The notes: generated by a model from the letters alone, not told the origin. 64,000 nucleotides of DNA from Pelagibacterales bacterium SAG-MED15 (GCA_014654065.1 JACWDM010000002.1:1-64000), one strand, 5' to 3'; shown: positions 46,424 to 55,697, counted from the first letter of the stretch. Made by a program: numbers and translations.

Positions 46424-47575
46424 ATGAAAGAATTTTTTAAAAATTTTACAAAAATAATATTTATATTTATGCTCAGTAGCAATCCGTTAAGCTCTGAAGA
46501 AAGCATTAAAATAGGTTTATTGGTACCCTTATCAGGAGAGACGTCTAGTATCGGAAAATCAATAATCCATTCTGTTCGAATGGGTGTAAACAAAATTAAT
46601 AATAAAAACTTAATAATCATTCCAAGAGATACAAAATCTAATCAAAATGAAACTTTAGAAATCGCTAAAGAACTTTACTTAGAAGGAGTCAGAATTTTTA
46701 TCGGTCCTGTGTTTAACAAAAATCTAAATGGCCTAAGTATATTTGAAGATGCAATATTTTTATCTTTATCAAACAAAATTCTTGGAAATCCAAATAATGT
46801 TATCACATCAGGTGTTAATGCAAAATCTCAATTTGACACGATAAAGAAATATTTAGAAATTAATGACTTAAAAAAAACTTTAGTATTAATACCAAAAAAA
46901 AATTATAAAAATGAAATCGAAGAAGCAATTAAGACATCAAAATTAAAAACAAAAAAAATATTTTATTATGATGCAGAACCAACAAAATTAACTAAACAAA
47001 TTGAAAAAGTTACTAAGTACAAAATTCGCAAGAATAATCTTAAAGACGAAATTAAAAGGGTAGAGAACTCAGATGAAGAGAATAAAGAAAAAAAATTAGA
47101 ATTTTTAAATAAGAAAGATACTCTTGGAAGGATTGGGTACGATTCAATTATTATTGCTGATTTTAGCGAAAGCTTAAAAAGTGTTACAACATCTTTATTG
47201 TATACAGATGTCTCTCCAAAAAAAGTGGCTTTTATTTCTTTAAATCAGTGGTTTGATGAATCATTATTTAGAGAAAAAACTTCACAACCTATTGCATTTC
47301 CGTCAATTAATAGAGAAAATTTTTTTGATTTTAGAGATAAATATAAAAAGATTTATAATGAATATCCAAGTCATATAGCTATCCTAGGATACGATTTGGT
47401 TGGTTTAATTTATTATTTATTACTACAAAATAATTTCATTATAAATGATAAACTATTTACAAAAAATAATAAATTTAAAGGTATAACTGGTGTATTTGAA
47501 ATTAAAAATAACAAAATTAATCACATACTAAAATTTTATAAAGTTGAAGATGGAGAATTTAAAAAAATTTTTTAA
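46424..47575 (+). CDS. LpoA-like penicillin-binding protein activator (periplasmic binding-protein fold)
   Basis: The track extends 49 codons upstream into rsmI; ATG 46424 is the likely start, with a signal peptide (KIIFIFMLSSNPLSSEE) and the mature start IKIGLLVPLSGETSSIG. The 383-aa protein has a type I periplasmic-binding-protein fold, as in the C-terminal domain of LpoA, the PBP1A activator. There is no clear lipobox Cys, so it may be periplasmic. Its position opposite rsmI, beside a DolP-like gene, supports LpoA-like over an ABC-transporter receptor. It overlaps rdgB tail-to-tail by 17 bp. Confidence 0.72.
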   Translation: MKEFFKNFTKIIFIFMLSSNPLSSEESIKIGLLVPLSGETSSIGKSIIHSVRMGVNKINNKNLIIIPRDTKSNQNETLEIAKELYLEGVRIFIGPVFNKNLNGLSIFEDAIFLSLSNKILGNPNNVITSGVNAKSQFDTIKKYLEINDLKKTLVLIPKKNYKNEIEEAIKTSKLKTKKIFYYDAEPTKLTKQIEKVTKYKIRKNNLKDEIKRVENSDEENKEKKLEFLNKKDTLGRIGYDSIIIADFSESLKSVTTSLLYTDVSPKKVAFISLNQWFDESLFREKTSQPIAFPSINRENFFDFRDKYKKIYNEYPSHIAILGYDLVGLIYYLLLQNNFIINDKLFTKNNKFKGITGVFEIKNNKINHILKFYKVEDGEFKKIF

Positions 47576-48161
47576 TATTTTTAAATGCTTTAGATCGGTG
47601 ATCAATTTTGAATTTAATTTTAGATTTCATTTGCCCAAAAGTAAATTTTTTTCCATTAGGTATAAAAATTGGATCATAACCAAACCCATTTTTTCCTTTT
47701 TTTTTATTTGATATTTTTCCCTCTATTTTTCCATAGGTTTGTTTTGTTTTAAAACCTGGTCCATATATTGTAATTGCACAAACAAATCTTGCTTTAATTT
47801 TTTTTTTACGCCAATTGATATCTGTGACATCCAATTTTCTAAAAACTTTTTTTATGGCTAAATCAAAGTTATTTTTTTTCCCAGCCCATCTAGCAGAGTA
47901 AATTCCAGGTGCTTTATTTAAAATATCGATTTCGAGTCCAGAATCATCTGCAATACAAATTTTTCCTGATTTTTTTGAAAAGTATCTAGCTTTAATTAAT
48001 GAGTTTTGCAAAAATGTACTACCAGTTTCTTTTGGACTTGATAATTTGAAGTGTTGTGTAGTATAAATTTTAATATTTGCTGGAAGTAAATCTCTTATTT
48101 CCCTTACTTTTCCTTTATTATTTGACCCTATTAATATTTCAAAAATTTTTTTATTTTTCAT
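47559..48161 (-). CDS. rdgB: dITP/XTP pyrophosphatase
   Basis: RdgB hydrolyses non-canonical purine nucleotides and keeps them out of DNA. The 200-aa Ham1-family protein has IGSNNKGKVREI, ADDSGLEIDIL, the PGIYSARWAG motif, KGKNGFGYDPIFIP and a C-terminal IDHRSKAFK. The gene lies 36 bp from divergent grpE, the usual neighbour in alphaproteobacteria (often with hrcA and rph, which are absent here). Confidence 0.94.
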   Translation of the reverse strand: MKNKKIFEILIGSNNKGKVREIRDLLPANIKIYTTQHFKLSSPKETGSTFLQNSLIKARYFSKKSGKICIADDSGLEIDILNKAPGIYSARWAGKKNNFDLAIKKVFRKLDVTDINWRKKKIKARFVCAITIYGPGFKTKQTYGKIEGKISNKKKGKNGFGYDPIFIPNGKKFTFGQMKSKIKFKIDHRSKAFKNIKKFF

Positions 48162-48197
48162 CTAGAAATTTAACAATTTCTTACCATATAGAACTAT

Positions 48198-48815
48198 ATG
48201 GAAAAAGAAGAAATTCAAAAAGATAATCAAAAAAATATAGAAGAAGAATTAGTCGAGGATAAAGAAAGTTCTGGAAAAATTGAAAACAATGAAGAAGAGA
48301 AAGAAATAGATCCAAATGATAAGGTTAAAGAATTAGAAGAGAAGGTTGTGCGCGCTTATGCGGAAATGGAAAATCAAAGAAGGAGATATGAAAAAGAAAA
48401 AGATGACGCTTTTGAATATGGTGGTTTTTCTTTTGCAAAGGAATCGTTAAACTTAATAGATAATTTGGAAAGATCAAAAACTTCTTTACAAAACGATGAA
48501 AAATTAAAAGACACAGAGGCGCTAAAAAAAATTATAGAGCATTTGGATATTGTTTACAAAGATATGATTACAATATTAAAAAAAAATAATATAGAACCTA
48601 TTAAATCAATTAATCAAAAACTAGATCCTAATTTACATCAAGCGATGATGGAAATAGAAGATGATAAGAAAGAAGCCGGGACAATAGTACAAGAAATTCA
48701 AAGAGGTTTTATGATGAAAGAAAGACTTTTAAGACCCTCTCTTGTTTGTGTTTCTAAAAAAACTCAAAAAAAAGAGGAAAACTATAAAGAAAATGAGGAA
48801 ATTAAGGAAAAATAA
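48198..48815 (+). CDS. grpE: Nucleotide exchange factor GrpE
   Basis: GrpE releases ADP from DnaK. The 205-aa protein starts with a long acidic disordered segment, then a coiled coil (VKELEEKVVRAYAEMENQRRRYEKE) and the C-terminal beta domain (LDPNLHQAMMEIE, GTIVQEIQRGFMMKERLLRPSLV). dnaK follows after 72 bp, and the putative heat-shock promoter for dnaK lies in that gap. Confidence 0.95.
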   Translation: MEKEEIQKDNQKNIEEELVEDKESSGKIENNEEEKEIDPNDKVKELEEKVVRAYAEMENQRRRYEKEKDDAFEYGGFSFAKESLNLIDNLERSKTSLQNDEKLKDTEALKKIIEHLDIVYKDMITILKKNNIEPIKSINQKLDPNLHQAMMEIEDDKKEAGTIVQEIQRGFMMKERLLRPSLVCVSKKTQKKEENYKENEEIKEK

Positions 48816-48838
48816 GAGAAAAATTAACTAGCTAGTAG

Positions 48839-48869
48839 CTTGTAGATTTAAAATTAACTCTTATATGAG
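48839..48869 (+). promoter_or_regulatory. RpoH (sigma-32) type heat-shock promoter upstream of dnaK
   Basis: CTTG at 48839-48842 is followed by a 17-bp spacer and CTTATATGAG at 48860-48869. This matches the alphaproteobacterial RpoH consensus CTTG-N17/18-CYTATNTNNG at all specified positions. Transcription would begin about 10-15 bp before the dnaK ATG at 48888, a short leader. This suggests heat-inducible dnaK-dnaJ independent of grpE. Confidence 0.7.
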
Positions 48870-48887
48870 GTTTATTAAAGTAAAATT

Positions 48888-50813
48888 ATGAGTAAAGTAA
48901 TTGGAATAGATTTAGGAACAACAAACTCTTGTGTAGCTATAATGGATGGTACACAGCCTAAAGTGTTAGAAAATGCTGAGGGAGCTAGAACTACTCCATC
49001 GGTCGTAGCATTCACAAATGAAGAAGAAAAACTAATTGGCCAACCAGCTAAAAGACAAGCTGTAACAAATCCTGAAAATACAATATTCGCAGTAAAAAGA
49101 TTAATTGGAAGAAATTTTAATGATCCAACTGTTAAAAAAGATTTAGAAACCGCTCCATTTAAGATTATTAATTCAGAAAAAGGTGATGCATGGATTGAGT
49201 CTAAAAGTAAAAAATATTCTCCATCTCAAATTTCTGCATTTGTTTTACAAAAAATGAAAGAAACTGCAGAAAAATATTTAGGTCAAGAAGTTTCAAAAGC
49301 TGTAATCACCGTTCCAGCTTATTTTAATGATGCACAAAGACAAGCAACAAAAGATGCAGGAAAAATTGCTGGTCTAGAGGTTTTAAGAATTATTAATGAA
49401 CCAACTGCAGCATCTCTCGCTTACGGCTTAGATAAAAAAAAGCAAAATAAAAAAATTGCTGTTTATGATTTAGGAGGTGGTACTTTTGATGTATCAATTC
49501 TAGAACTAGGTGATGGAGTATTTGAGGTTAAATCGACAAATGGAGATACTTTTTTGGGCGGAGAGGATTTTGATAATACAATTGTAGAATATTTACTTAA
49601 TGAATTTAAAAAAGAAAATGGTATTGACCTTAAATCAGATAAGTTAGCTTTACAAAGATTAAAAGAAGCTGCTGAAAAAGCCAAAATCGAATTGTCATCG
49701 GCAACACAAACTGAGATAAATTTACCTTTTATTACAGCGGATAAAACTGGACCAAAACATATTAACTTAAAAATGACTAGGGCCAAACTTGAGGCACTAG
49801 TTGAAGAACTTATTACAAGAACTATCCCGCCTTGTAAGACAGCACTAAATGACGCTGGATTATCTCCAGGCGAAGTTGATGAAGTTGTGCTTGTTGGTGG
49901 AATGACTAGAATGCCAAAAGTAGTTGAAGAAGTTAAAAATTTTTTTGGAAAAGAACCAAACAAATCTGTAAATCCAGACGAAGTGGTTGCTATGGGTGCT
50001 GCAATTCAAGCAGGTGTTCTTCAAGGTGATGTTAAAGATGTTCTTTTATTAGATGTAACTCCACTATCTTTAGGTATCGAAACTCTTGGAGGTGTATCAA
50101 CAAAATTGATTGATAAAAACACAACTATACCAACTAAAAAAAGCCAAGTATTTTCAACCGCAGAGGATAATCAGCCAGCTGTTTCAATTAGAGTTTTACA
50201 GGGTGAAAGAGAGATGGCAGCGGATAACAAAATTTTAGGAAACTTTGAACTTGTTGGGATCGCTCCAGCTCAAAGAGGAGTTCCTCAAATAGAGGTTACT
50301 TTTGATATTGATGCTAATGGAATAGTAAACGTATCTGCAAAAGACAAAGGCACTGGTAAAGAGCAGAAAATTCAGATTCAAGCATCTGGTGGTTTAAGCG
50401 ATGAAGAGATTGATAAAATGGTTAAAGAAGCTGAAGCAAATAAAGAAGCTGATAAAACTAAAAGAGAAGCAGTTGATGCAAGAAATCAGGCTGATACTTT
50501 AGTTCATTCTACGGAGAAAAATTTAAAAGAACATGGTAGTAAAGTTTCAGAAGCAGATAAAAAAGCAATTGAAACTGCGGCTTCGAATTTAAGAAATGCA
50601 TTAAAAGGAACAGATGTTGAAGACATTAAAAAGAAAACACAAGAATTAGTTCAATCTTCAATGAAATTAGGTGAAGCAATTTATAAATCACAACAAAGTG
50701 CTAAGCCTGGAGATGCACCAAAAGATAATAAACAAGAAGGTAAAAAAGACGATAATGTTGTTGATGCAGACTTTGAAGAAGTAAAAGACGAGAATAAAGA
50801 AAAAAGCGCGTAA
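48888..50813 (+). CDS. dnaK: Chaperone DnaK (Hsp70)
   Basis: This 641-aa Hsp70 has the phosphate-1 motif [30 protein letters not shown] and [12 protein letters not shown] in the ATPase domain. The linker [16 protein letters not shown] is followed by the substrate-binding domain and lid, with the acidic tail [12 protein letters not shown]. It folds proteins with DnaJ and GrpE, all encoded in order here. An RpoH-like promoter lies immediately upstream. Confidence 0.98.
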   Translation: MSKVIGIDLGTTNSCVAIMDGTQPKVLENAEGARTTPSVVAFTNEEEKLIGQPAKRQAVTNPENTIFAVKRLIGRNFNDPTVKKDLETAPFKIINSEKGDAWIESKSKKYSPSQISAFVLQKMKETAEKYLGQEVSKAVITVPAYFNDAQRQATKDAGKIAGLEVLRIINEPTAASLAYGLDKKKQNKKIAVYDLGGGTFDVSILELGDGVFEVKSTNGDTFLGGEDFDNTIVEYLLNEFKKENGIDLKSDKLALQRLKEAAEKAKIELSSATQTEINLPFITADKTGPKHINLKMTRAKLEALVEELITRTIPPCKTALNDAGLSPGEVDEVVLVGGMTRMPKVVEEVKNFFGKEPNKSVNPDEVVAMGAAIQAGVLQGDVKDVLLLDVTPLSLGIETLGGVSTKLIDKNTTIPTKKSQVFSTAEDNQPAVSIRVLQGEREMAADNKILGNFELVGIAPAQRGVPQIEVTFDIDANGIVNVSAKDKGTGKEQKIQIQASGGLSDEEIDKMVKEAEANKEADKTKREAVDARNQADTLVHSTEKNLKEHGSKVSEADKKAIETAASNLRNALKGTDVEDIKKKTQELVQSSMKLGEAIYKSQQSAKPGDAPKDNKQEGKKDDNVVDADFEEVKDENKEKSA

Positions 50814-50843
50814 GTTATTACAACTATTTGTCTATAATTAATT

Positions 50844-51968
50844 ATGGCAAAAAGAGATTACTACGAAGTCTTAGGTGTAAACAAAGGCGCAACCCCAGAC
50901 CAAATTAAATCGGCTTATAGAAAACTTGCAGTAAAACATCATCCGGATAAAAATAAAGGTGATAAAGCTTCTGAAGAAAAATTCAAAGAAGCTTCCGAGG
51001 CGTATCACGTTTTATCCAACGAAGAAAGAAAACAAAGTTATGATAATTTCGGTCATGCTGCATTTGAAAATGGTGGCGGAGGCAGAGGTGGATTTGGGAA
51101 TTTTGATTTTTCTGGAAGTTTCTCTGATATTTTTGAAGATTTTTTTGGAGAAGGATTTGGTGGAGGAAGAAGGTCTAGAAAATCAAACAATAGAGGGTCA
51201 GATCTAAGGTATGATTTATCAATTACTTTAGAAGAGGCATATGAGGGTAAAAAACAAGATATAAAATTTTCGACTTCAGAAAAATGTGATACTTGTAAAG
51301 GATCTGGATCAAAACCAGGTAGCGAAGCTAGCTCATGCTCAATGTGCGGAGGTTATGGCCAAGTTAGATCAAGTCAGGGATTTTTCACAGTACAACAGAC
51401 ATGTCCTCAATGCTCAGGATCAGGTGAACAAATAACTAATCCATGTTCAAATTGTGGAGGACAAGGAAAAAAACAAGCTTCTAAAAGATTATCGGTTACC
51501 ATACCCAAGGGAGTTGATGATGGAACAAGAATAAGGCTCTCTGGCAAAGGTGAGGCAGGGTCTAAAGGTGCTGGTAGCGGTGACTTATATTTGTTTATTA
51601 ATGTATATTCACATGATTTGTTTAAAAGATCAGATGAAAATCTATTTTTTGAATGTCCAATATCAATTGCTGATGCAGCCCTTGGAACATCAATAGAAAT
51701 ACCAACTATAGATGGTGGTAAGGCAAAAATAAAAATTCCTTCTGGAACTCAAAGCGGTAAACAATTCAGATTAAAGGGAAAAGGAATGCCTTATATGAGA
51801 GGTAGTGGTAACGGAGATCTTTATATCCAAGTAAATACTGAAGTACCTATATCTTTAAATAAAGAGCAAAAAGAATTGCTTGAAAAATTTAGAGAAATTG
51901 AAAACGAAAAGTCAAATCCTAGTATTAAAAAATTCTTTCAAAAAGCCAAAAGTTTTTGGAAAAGTTAA
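50844..51968 (+). CDS. dnaJ: Chaperone DnaJ (Hsp40, type I)
   Basis: The 374-aa co-chaperone has a J domain with HPD (KHHPDKNKG), a Gly/Phe-rich linker (GGFGNFDFSGSFSDIFEDFF), four CxxCxGxG-type zinc repeats (CDTCKGSG, CSMCGGYG, CPQCSGSG, CSNCGGQG) and the C-terminal substrate domains. It stimulates DnaK ATPase. It starts 30 bp after dnaK. Confidence 0.97.
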   Translation: MAKRDYYEVLGVNKGATPDQIKSAYRKLAVKHHPDKNKGDKASEEKFKEASEAYHVLSNEERKQSYDNFGHAAFENGGGGRGGFGNFDFSGSFSDIFEDFFGEGFGGGRRSRKSNNRGSDLRYDLSITLEEAYEGKKQDIKFSTSEKCDTCKGSGSKPGSEASSCSMCGGYGQVRSSQGFFTVQQTCPQCSGSGEQITNPCSNCGGQGKKQASKRLSVTIPKGVDDGTRIRLSGKGEAGSKGAGSGDLYLFINVYSHDLFKRSDENLFFECPISIADAALGTSIEIPTIDGGKAKIKIPSGTQSGKQFRLKGKGMPYMRGSGNGDLYIQVNTEVPISLNKEQKELLEKFREIENEKSNPSIKKFFQKAKSFWKS

Positions 51969-51971
51969 TTT

Positions 51972-52139
51972 ATGAATTTAGAGCAAATAGTTCCAGCAAT
52001 AGCTTTAATTGCAGTTTTATTCCTTGTTCTACCTGGCTTCATGAGCTCAAATGCAAATAAAAAATTGTTTCTTAAAAACTTAAGTATTTGGGCTGTAATT
52101 GTTTTAGTAGTTGTGGTACTTTTATATATTATCTTCTAA
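51972..52139 (+). CDS. Small two-helix membrane protein (55 aa), not in ORF track
   Basis: The frame from ATG 51972 encodes 55 residues: a hydrophobic helix (IVPAIALIAVLFLVLPGFM), a short polar loop (SSNANKKLFLKN) and a second helix (AVIVLVVVVLLYIIF). Its stop overlaps the dapB start as TAATG, and it begins 3 bp after dnaJ, so it is embedded in a coupled series. Similar tiny membrane proteins occur in this position in other alphaproteobacteria as far as I recall; function is unknown. Confidence 0.65.
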   Translation: MNLEQIVPAIALIAVLFLVLPGFMSSNANKKLFLKNLSIWAVIVLVVVVLLYIIF

Positions 52140-52915
52140 TGAAAAAAATTAATCTAGCGATTACCGGTTGTTTAGGTCGAATGGGTAAACAATTAATTAT
52201 GTCGGCTAAATCAGATAAAAAATTTAAACTTATTACTCTTACTGAAAACAAGTTGATTAAAAAAAAAATCTCAGGAATTAGACCAAGTTTAAATAATTTA
52301 GACTCCTTTAAAAAAGTAAATTTAATTATAGATTTTACTATTCCTAGATGCACACTTGAGGTTCTTAAAATAGCCCAAAAGCTTAAAAAAAAGGTAGTAA
52401 TAGGAACTACAGGTTTCACAAAAAAAGAAGAGGATTTGATAAAGAAATACTCAAAAAAAATATCAATTTTAAAAGCTGGTAATATGAGTTTAGGAATTAA
52501 TCTTTTAATGTATTTAACTGAAATAACTTCAAAATCACTTGGTGATAAATTTTTAAGTAAAGTTTTTGAAATACATCACAAACATAAAAAAGATCATCCG
52601 TCTGGTACAGCTTTAATGCTTGGTAAAGGAATCGCTGATGGAAAGGGTAAAGATTTATATAAACTAATGGGTAGAAAATATTTTAATAAAAAAAAATTTC
52701 CATATTCAAAAAAGATAAATTTTAACTCACTTAGACGTGGTGAGGTTGTAGGTGAACATGAAGTAAAATTTTCAAGTGGAAAAGAAATAATTACTCTCAA
52801 TCATGAAGCTTTTGATAGGGCTTTATATTCGGAAGGGGCCTTGACTGCAGCTAAATGGCTTATAAACAAAAAACCAGGTCTTTATTCTATGAGAGACGTT
52901 TTAAATTTTAAATAG
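52139..52915 (+). CDS. dapB: 4-hydroxy-tetrahydrodipicolinate reductase
   Basis: DapB is an early enzyme of the DAP/lysine pathway and complements lysA at 5 kb. ATG 52139 (MKKINLAITGCLGRMGKQ) replaces the track's upstream start. The 258-aa protein has the Rossmann loop TGCLGRMG and the C-terminal substrate motif EIHHKHKKDHPSGTAL. dnaJ-dapB proximity with nth downstream is a usual alphaproteobacterial order. Confidence 0.95.
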   Translation: MKKINLAITGCLGRMGKQLIMSAKSDKKFKLITLTENKLIKKKISGIRPSLNNLDSFKKVNLIIDFTIPRCTLEVLKIAQKLKKKVVIGTTGFTKKEEDLIKKYSKKISILKAGNMSLGINLLMYLTEITSKSLGDKFLSKVFEIHHKHKKDHPSGTALMLGKGIADGKGKDLYKLMGRKYFNKKKFPYSKKINFNSLRRGEVVGEHEVKFSSGKEIITLNHEAFDRALYSEGALTAAKWLINKKPGLYSMRDVLNFK

Positions 52916-52918
52916 TTA

Positions 52919-53572
52919 ATGAATGAAGCTGGTAAAGTTAAGATTATTTTAAAAACTCTAAATAAAATTTATCCTAAAACACCAGTCCCTTTAAAACATA
53001 GAAACAATTTCACATTATTAATTTCGGTGCTACTTTCTGCTCAATGTACAGACGTTAATGTGAATAATGTAACTAAAAATATTTATCCAAAATATAATAA
53101 GCCTGAACATTTTGTAAAGTTAGGAAGAAAGAAAATTGAAAAATTAATTAAAAGTATAGGGATATTCAGGATTAAGGCTAAGAGCGTTTATAATCTTTCT
53201 AAAACTTTAGTTGAAAAATTTAAAGGAAGAGTACCAAAAACTTTTGAAGAATTAGAGGCTTTGCCTGGTGTTGGTCATAAAACTGCAAGCGTAGTAATGT
53301 CTCAAGGCTTTGGCTATCCAGCTTTTCCAGTGGATACTCATATTCATCGCTTAGCTCAAAGGTGGGGACTGACTAATGGTAAAAATGTTATTCAAACTGA
53401 AAAGGACCTAAAAAGGGTTTTTCCAATGAAATACTGGAATAAATTACACCTCCAAATAATTTTTTATGGCAGAGAATATTGCAAGGCAAGAGAATGCTAC
53501 GGAATATCTTGTAAAATTTGTACTAGTTGTTATCCTAATAGAAAAAAACCAATCATAACTAAAAAGGCGTAA
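52919..53572 (+). CDS. nth: Endonuclease III
   Basis: Nth is a base-excision-repair glycosylase/AP lyase for oxidised pyrimidines. The 217-aa protein has the helix-hairpin-helix LPGVGHKTASVV with the catalytic Lys, the catalytic Asp in FPVDTHIHRLAQR, and a C-terminal 4Fe-4S cluster motif (CKARECYGISCKICTSC, CxxxxxC-x4-... pattern slightly varied). It starts 3 bp after dapB. Confidence 0.95.
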   Translation: MNEAGKVKIILKTLNKIYPKTPVPLKHRNNFTLLISVLLSAQCTDVNVNNVTKNIYPKYNKPEHFVKLGRKKIEKLIKSIGIFRIKAKSVYNLSKTLVEKFKGRVPKTFEELEALPGVGHKTASVVMSQGFGYPAFPVDTHIHRLAQRWGLTNGKNVIQTEKDLKRVFPMKYWNKLHLQIIFYGREYCKARECYGISCKICTSCYPNRKKPIITKKA

Positions 53573-53573
53573 T

Positions 53574-54503
53574 ATGAATATTTTAGGAATAGGAAATGCA
53601 ATAGTAGATGTAATCTGTAAAGTTGAAGATAACTTCATTGTACAAAATGGACTGACAAAAAGTACAATGAAACTTATTTTTGATGAAGCAGAGTTTAAAA
53701 AACTTTTATCAAATCTAAAAATTGAAAAAACAGTATCAGGTGGCTCAGTTGCAAATTCTATTGTTGGTTTATCACAACTTGGAAATAAAGTAGGTTTTAT
53801 TGGTAAAGTTTGTGATGATGATTTAGGTTCTAAATATGAAGAAGGTCTTAAGTCTGAAAATGTAGAATATTTTTATTCAAAAAAAAAAGAGGAATTACCT
53901 ACAGGAACATGTTTAATATTGATTACTCCAGACTCAGAAAGAACAATGTGTACTTTTCTAGGAACCGCTGGAAAAATAAACCAAAATGATGTTAGTTCTG
54001 ATGCAATTAAAAAAAGCGAGTTAATTCTGTTAGAGGGTTATCTTTGGGATGAAGGTGATCCAAAAAAAGCATTTGATAAAGCGATAAATAGTGCAAACAA
54101 AGTAGCGATGTCTTTATCTGATCAGTTTTGTGTGGATAGGCATAAGCCTCATTTCTTATCTTTGGTTAAAGAAAAACTTGATATTACATTTGCAAACGAA
54201 CAAGAAATAACTTCACTTATAGATGCTAAAGATTTTAAAGAGGTAATAAACTTTGCAAAAGAGGTAAATAAATTAATTGTTGTTACACGAGGAGAAAAAG
54301 GTGCAGTAGCAATAAATGGTGATGAATTTGTTGAATGCGAAGTTATGAAAAATCTTAAAATTGTAGATTTAACAGGTGCAGGTGACCTATTTGCAGCAGG
54401 TTTTCTTCATGGTTTTATAAATAAATTGTCTTTAAAAGAAAGTTTAGACAAAGGTACTGAGATGTCTTCAAAAATAATTCAACAAATAGGTGCAAGACTG
54501 TAG
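53574..54503 (+). CDS. PfkB-family kinase (adenosine-kinase-like)
   Basis: The 309-aa ribokinase-fold enzyme begins LGIGNAIVDVICKVED and has GGSVANSIVGLSQLG, a phosphate-binding lid region, and the catalytic DLTGAGDLFAAGFLHG motif near residue 263. This subgroup is annotated as adenosine or sugar kinase in alphaproteobacteria. The substrate cannot be fixed from sequence alone. It starts one base behind nth and is convergent with the ArfA-like gene, one base apart. Confidence 0.82.
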   Translation: MNILGIGNAIVDVICKVEDNFIVQNGLTKSTMKLIFDEAEFKKLLSNLKIEKTVSGGSVANSIVGLSQLGNKVGFIGKVCDDDLGSKYEEGLKSENVEYFYSKKKEELPTGTCLILITPDSERTMCTFLGTAGKINQNDVSSDAIKKSELILLEGYLWDEGDPKKAFDKAINSANKVAMSLSDQFCVDRHKPHFLSLVKEKLDITFANEQEITSLIDAKDFKEVINFAKEVNKLIVVTRGEKGAVAINGDEFVECEVMKNLKIVDLTGAGDLFAAGFLHGFINKLSLKESLDKGTEMSSKIIQQIGARL

Positions 54504-54504
54504 T

Positions 54505-54612
54505 TTATTTTTTTTTCCTTTTAAAACTACCTTTTCCCTTTTTTGGCTTAACTACTTTTGGTTTATACCGTCTTGACATTAAATTTTTTGCTACTAAATT
54601 TTTTCTTGCCAT
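54505..54612 (-). CDS. arfA: ArfA-like ribosome-rescue mini-protein (35 aa), not in ORF track
   Basis: On the minus strand, ATG 54612 opens a 35-codon frame: MARKNLVAKNLMSRRYKPKV, then VKPKKGKGSFKRKKK. The motif KKGKGSFxRK closely matches the core of ArfA (KKGKGSYxRK in E. coli), the factor that recruits RF2 to ribosomes stalled on non-stop mRNA. E. coli ArfA has about 72 residues; this one lacks its hydrophobic tail and keeps the ribosome-binding part. It lies head-to-tail with the OmpR-type gene. Confidence 0.65.
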   Translation of the reverse strand: MARKNLVAKNLMSRRYKPKVVKPKKGKGSFKRKKK

Positions 54613-55194
54613 CTAAATGCTATAACCTTTTTTATGACTGATCAAAAATTCCTCGTCTTTAAATTCATCACCTATTTTTTTTCTTAATCTATAAATATGC
54701 GTTTCAACAGTGTGGGTTTCTAAGTTTTCTGAATATCCCCAAACTTCTCTTTGTAATGTCTCAACACTCTGTGGTTCTTTATTGTTATAAATAAAAAGTA
54801 TTATATCTATTTCTCTCTCTGTTAATTTTAATTTTTTATTATATTTTGAAATAGTTCTGGAATTAAGATCCAGTTTATAGCTTTTTATATTAAAATTAGA
54901 TTGAAAATTATATTTTTGTTTAAGTAAACTTATATTAATTTTATCTAATAAATCCGCAATACTTATAGGGAGATCATCAAGAACTAAAATATTTTCAAAA
55001 CTGTATGTAGGATTTATTGTTTTTTTTTTGGTTAAAATTATAGAATTTTCCAAAACTTTTTTAGTTTTAATCATCTCAATTAATTCTTTTTCTTTTTCAA
55101 AATGATTCAAATCAAAATTTAGTGAGCCCTTCATCTCAAAAAGAATATTATACAATACTTTAAAATTTAGTATATTCACTATAGGTTTAACCAT
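54613..55194 (-). CDS. OmpR-type DNA-binding protein with degenerate receiver
   Basis: The C-terminal ~95 residues form an OmpR/PhoB winged helix: LKLTEREIDIILFIYN, VETLQREVWGY and the recognition segment HTVETHIYRLRKKIG. The N-terminal half is about the size of a receiver domain and ends in a linker-like IADLLDKINISLL, but lacks the usual phospho-acceptor Asp block, so it is probably phosphorylation-independent. No histidine kinase is adjacent. The start lies 11 bp from the divergent L,D-transpeptidase. Target genes are unknown. Confidence 0.75.
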   Translation of the reverse strand: MVKPIVNILNFKVLYNILFEMKGSLNFDLNHFEKEKELIEMIKTKKVLENSIILTKKKTINPTYSFENILVLDDLPISIADLLDKINISLLKQKYNFQSNFNIKSYKLDLNSRTISKYNKKLKLTEREIDIILFIYNNKEPQSVETLQREVWGYSENLETHTVETHIYRLRKKIGDEFKDEEFLISHKKGYSI

Positions 55195-55205
55195 TTATAT
55201 AATTT

Positions 55206-55697
55206 ATGCTAATACGTCTAAAAAATAAAGATACATTGCTCGTTGATGAGTTTAAATTTAAGTGTTCAATAGGTAAAAATCATACGAAATTAAAAAAAAA
55301 AGAAGGTGATTTATCAACACCTAAAGGCAATTTTTTAATTAAAAGTTTATTTTATAGAGCTGACAGAGAGAGAAAAATTAAGATAACTATTCCAAAATAT
55401 AAAATACAAAAAAATATGGGTTGGTGCAATGATCCTAAAAAAAAAAATTACAATTCATTAATTAAAATTAATAAAAAGATTCGTCATGAAAAAATGTTTA
55501 GAAATGACTTTAAATATGATTTGCTTTTAGTTATTGACTATAATTTAAAAAAACCAGTTCCTTTTAAAGGAAGTGCTATTTTTTTACATCTTACAAAAAA
55601 TTACATGCCTACAGCCGGATGTATTGCAATTAAAAGAAATGATATGTTAGTGCTACTTAAATTAATTAATAAAAAGAGCAGAATTCTAATTAGTTAA
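55206..55697 (+). CDS. YkuD-family L,D-transpeptidase-like protein
   Basis: The 163-aa protein contains the YkuD core with GDLSTPKGNF, the catalytic-region His in IFLHLTKNY and the Cys in PTAGCIAI. YkuD enzymes cross-link peptidoglycan at 3-3 positions or attach lipoproteins. No signal peptide is obvious at the N-terminus (MLIRLKNKDTLLVDEF), a feature shared by some short alphaproteobacterial homologues. It overlaps yggS tail-to-tail by 4 bp. Confidence 0.8.
   Translation: MLIRLKNKDTLLVDEFKFKCSIGKNHTKLKKKEGDLSTPKGNFLIKSLFYRADRERKIKITIPKYKIQKNMGWCNDPKKKNYNSLIKINKKIRHEKMFRNDFKYDLLLVIDYNLKKPVPFKGSAIFLHLTKNYMPTAGCIAIKRNDMLVLLKLINKKSRILIS

Noticed and set aside
48811-48842. CTAGCTAG-type repeats between grpE and dnaK as a terminator
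   Set aside because: The stem is short, interrupted and has no U-run. The region is better explained by the RpoH promoter.
49463-49963. 166-aa ORF antisense to dnaK
   Set aside because: It mirrors the dnaK coding frame, has low complexity (Ser/Pro/Phe runs) and no family resemblance. It is a shadow ORF.
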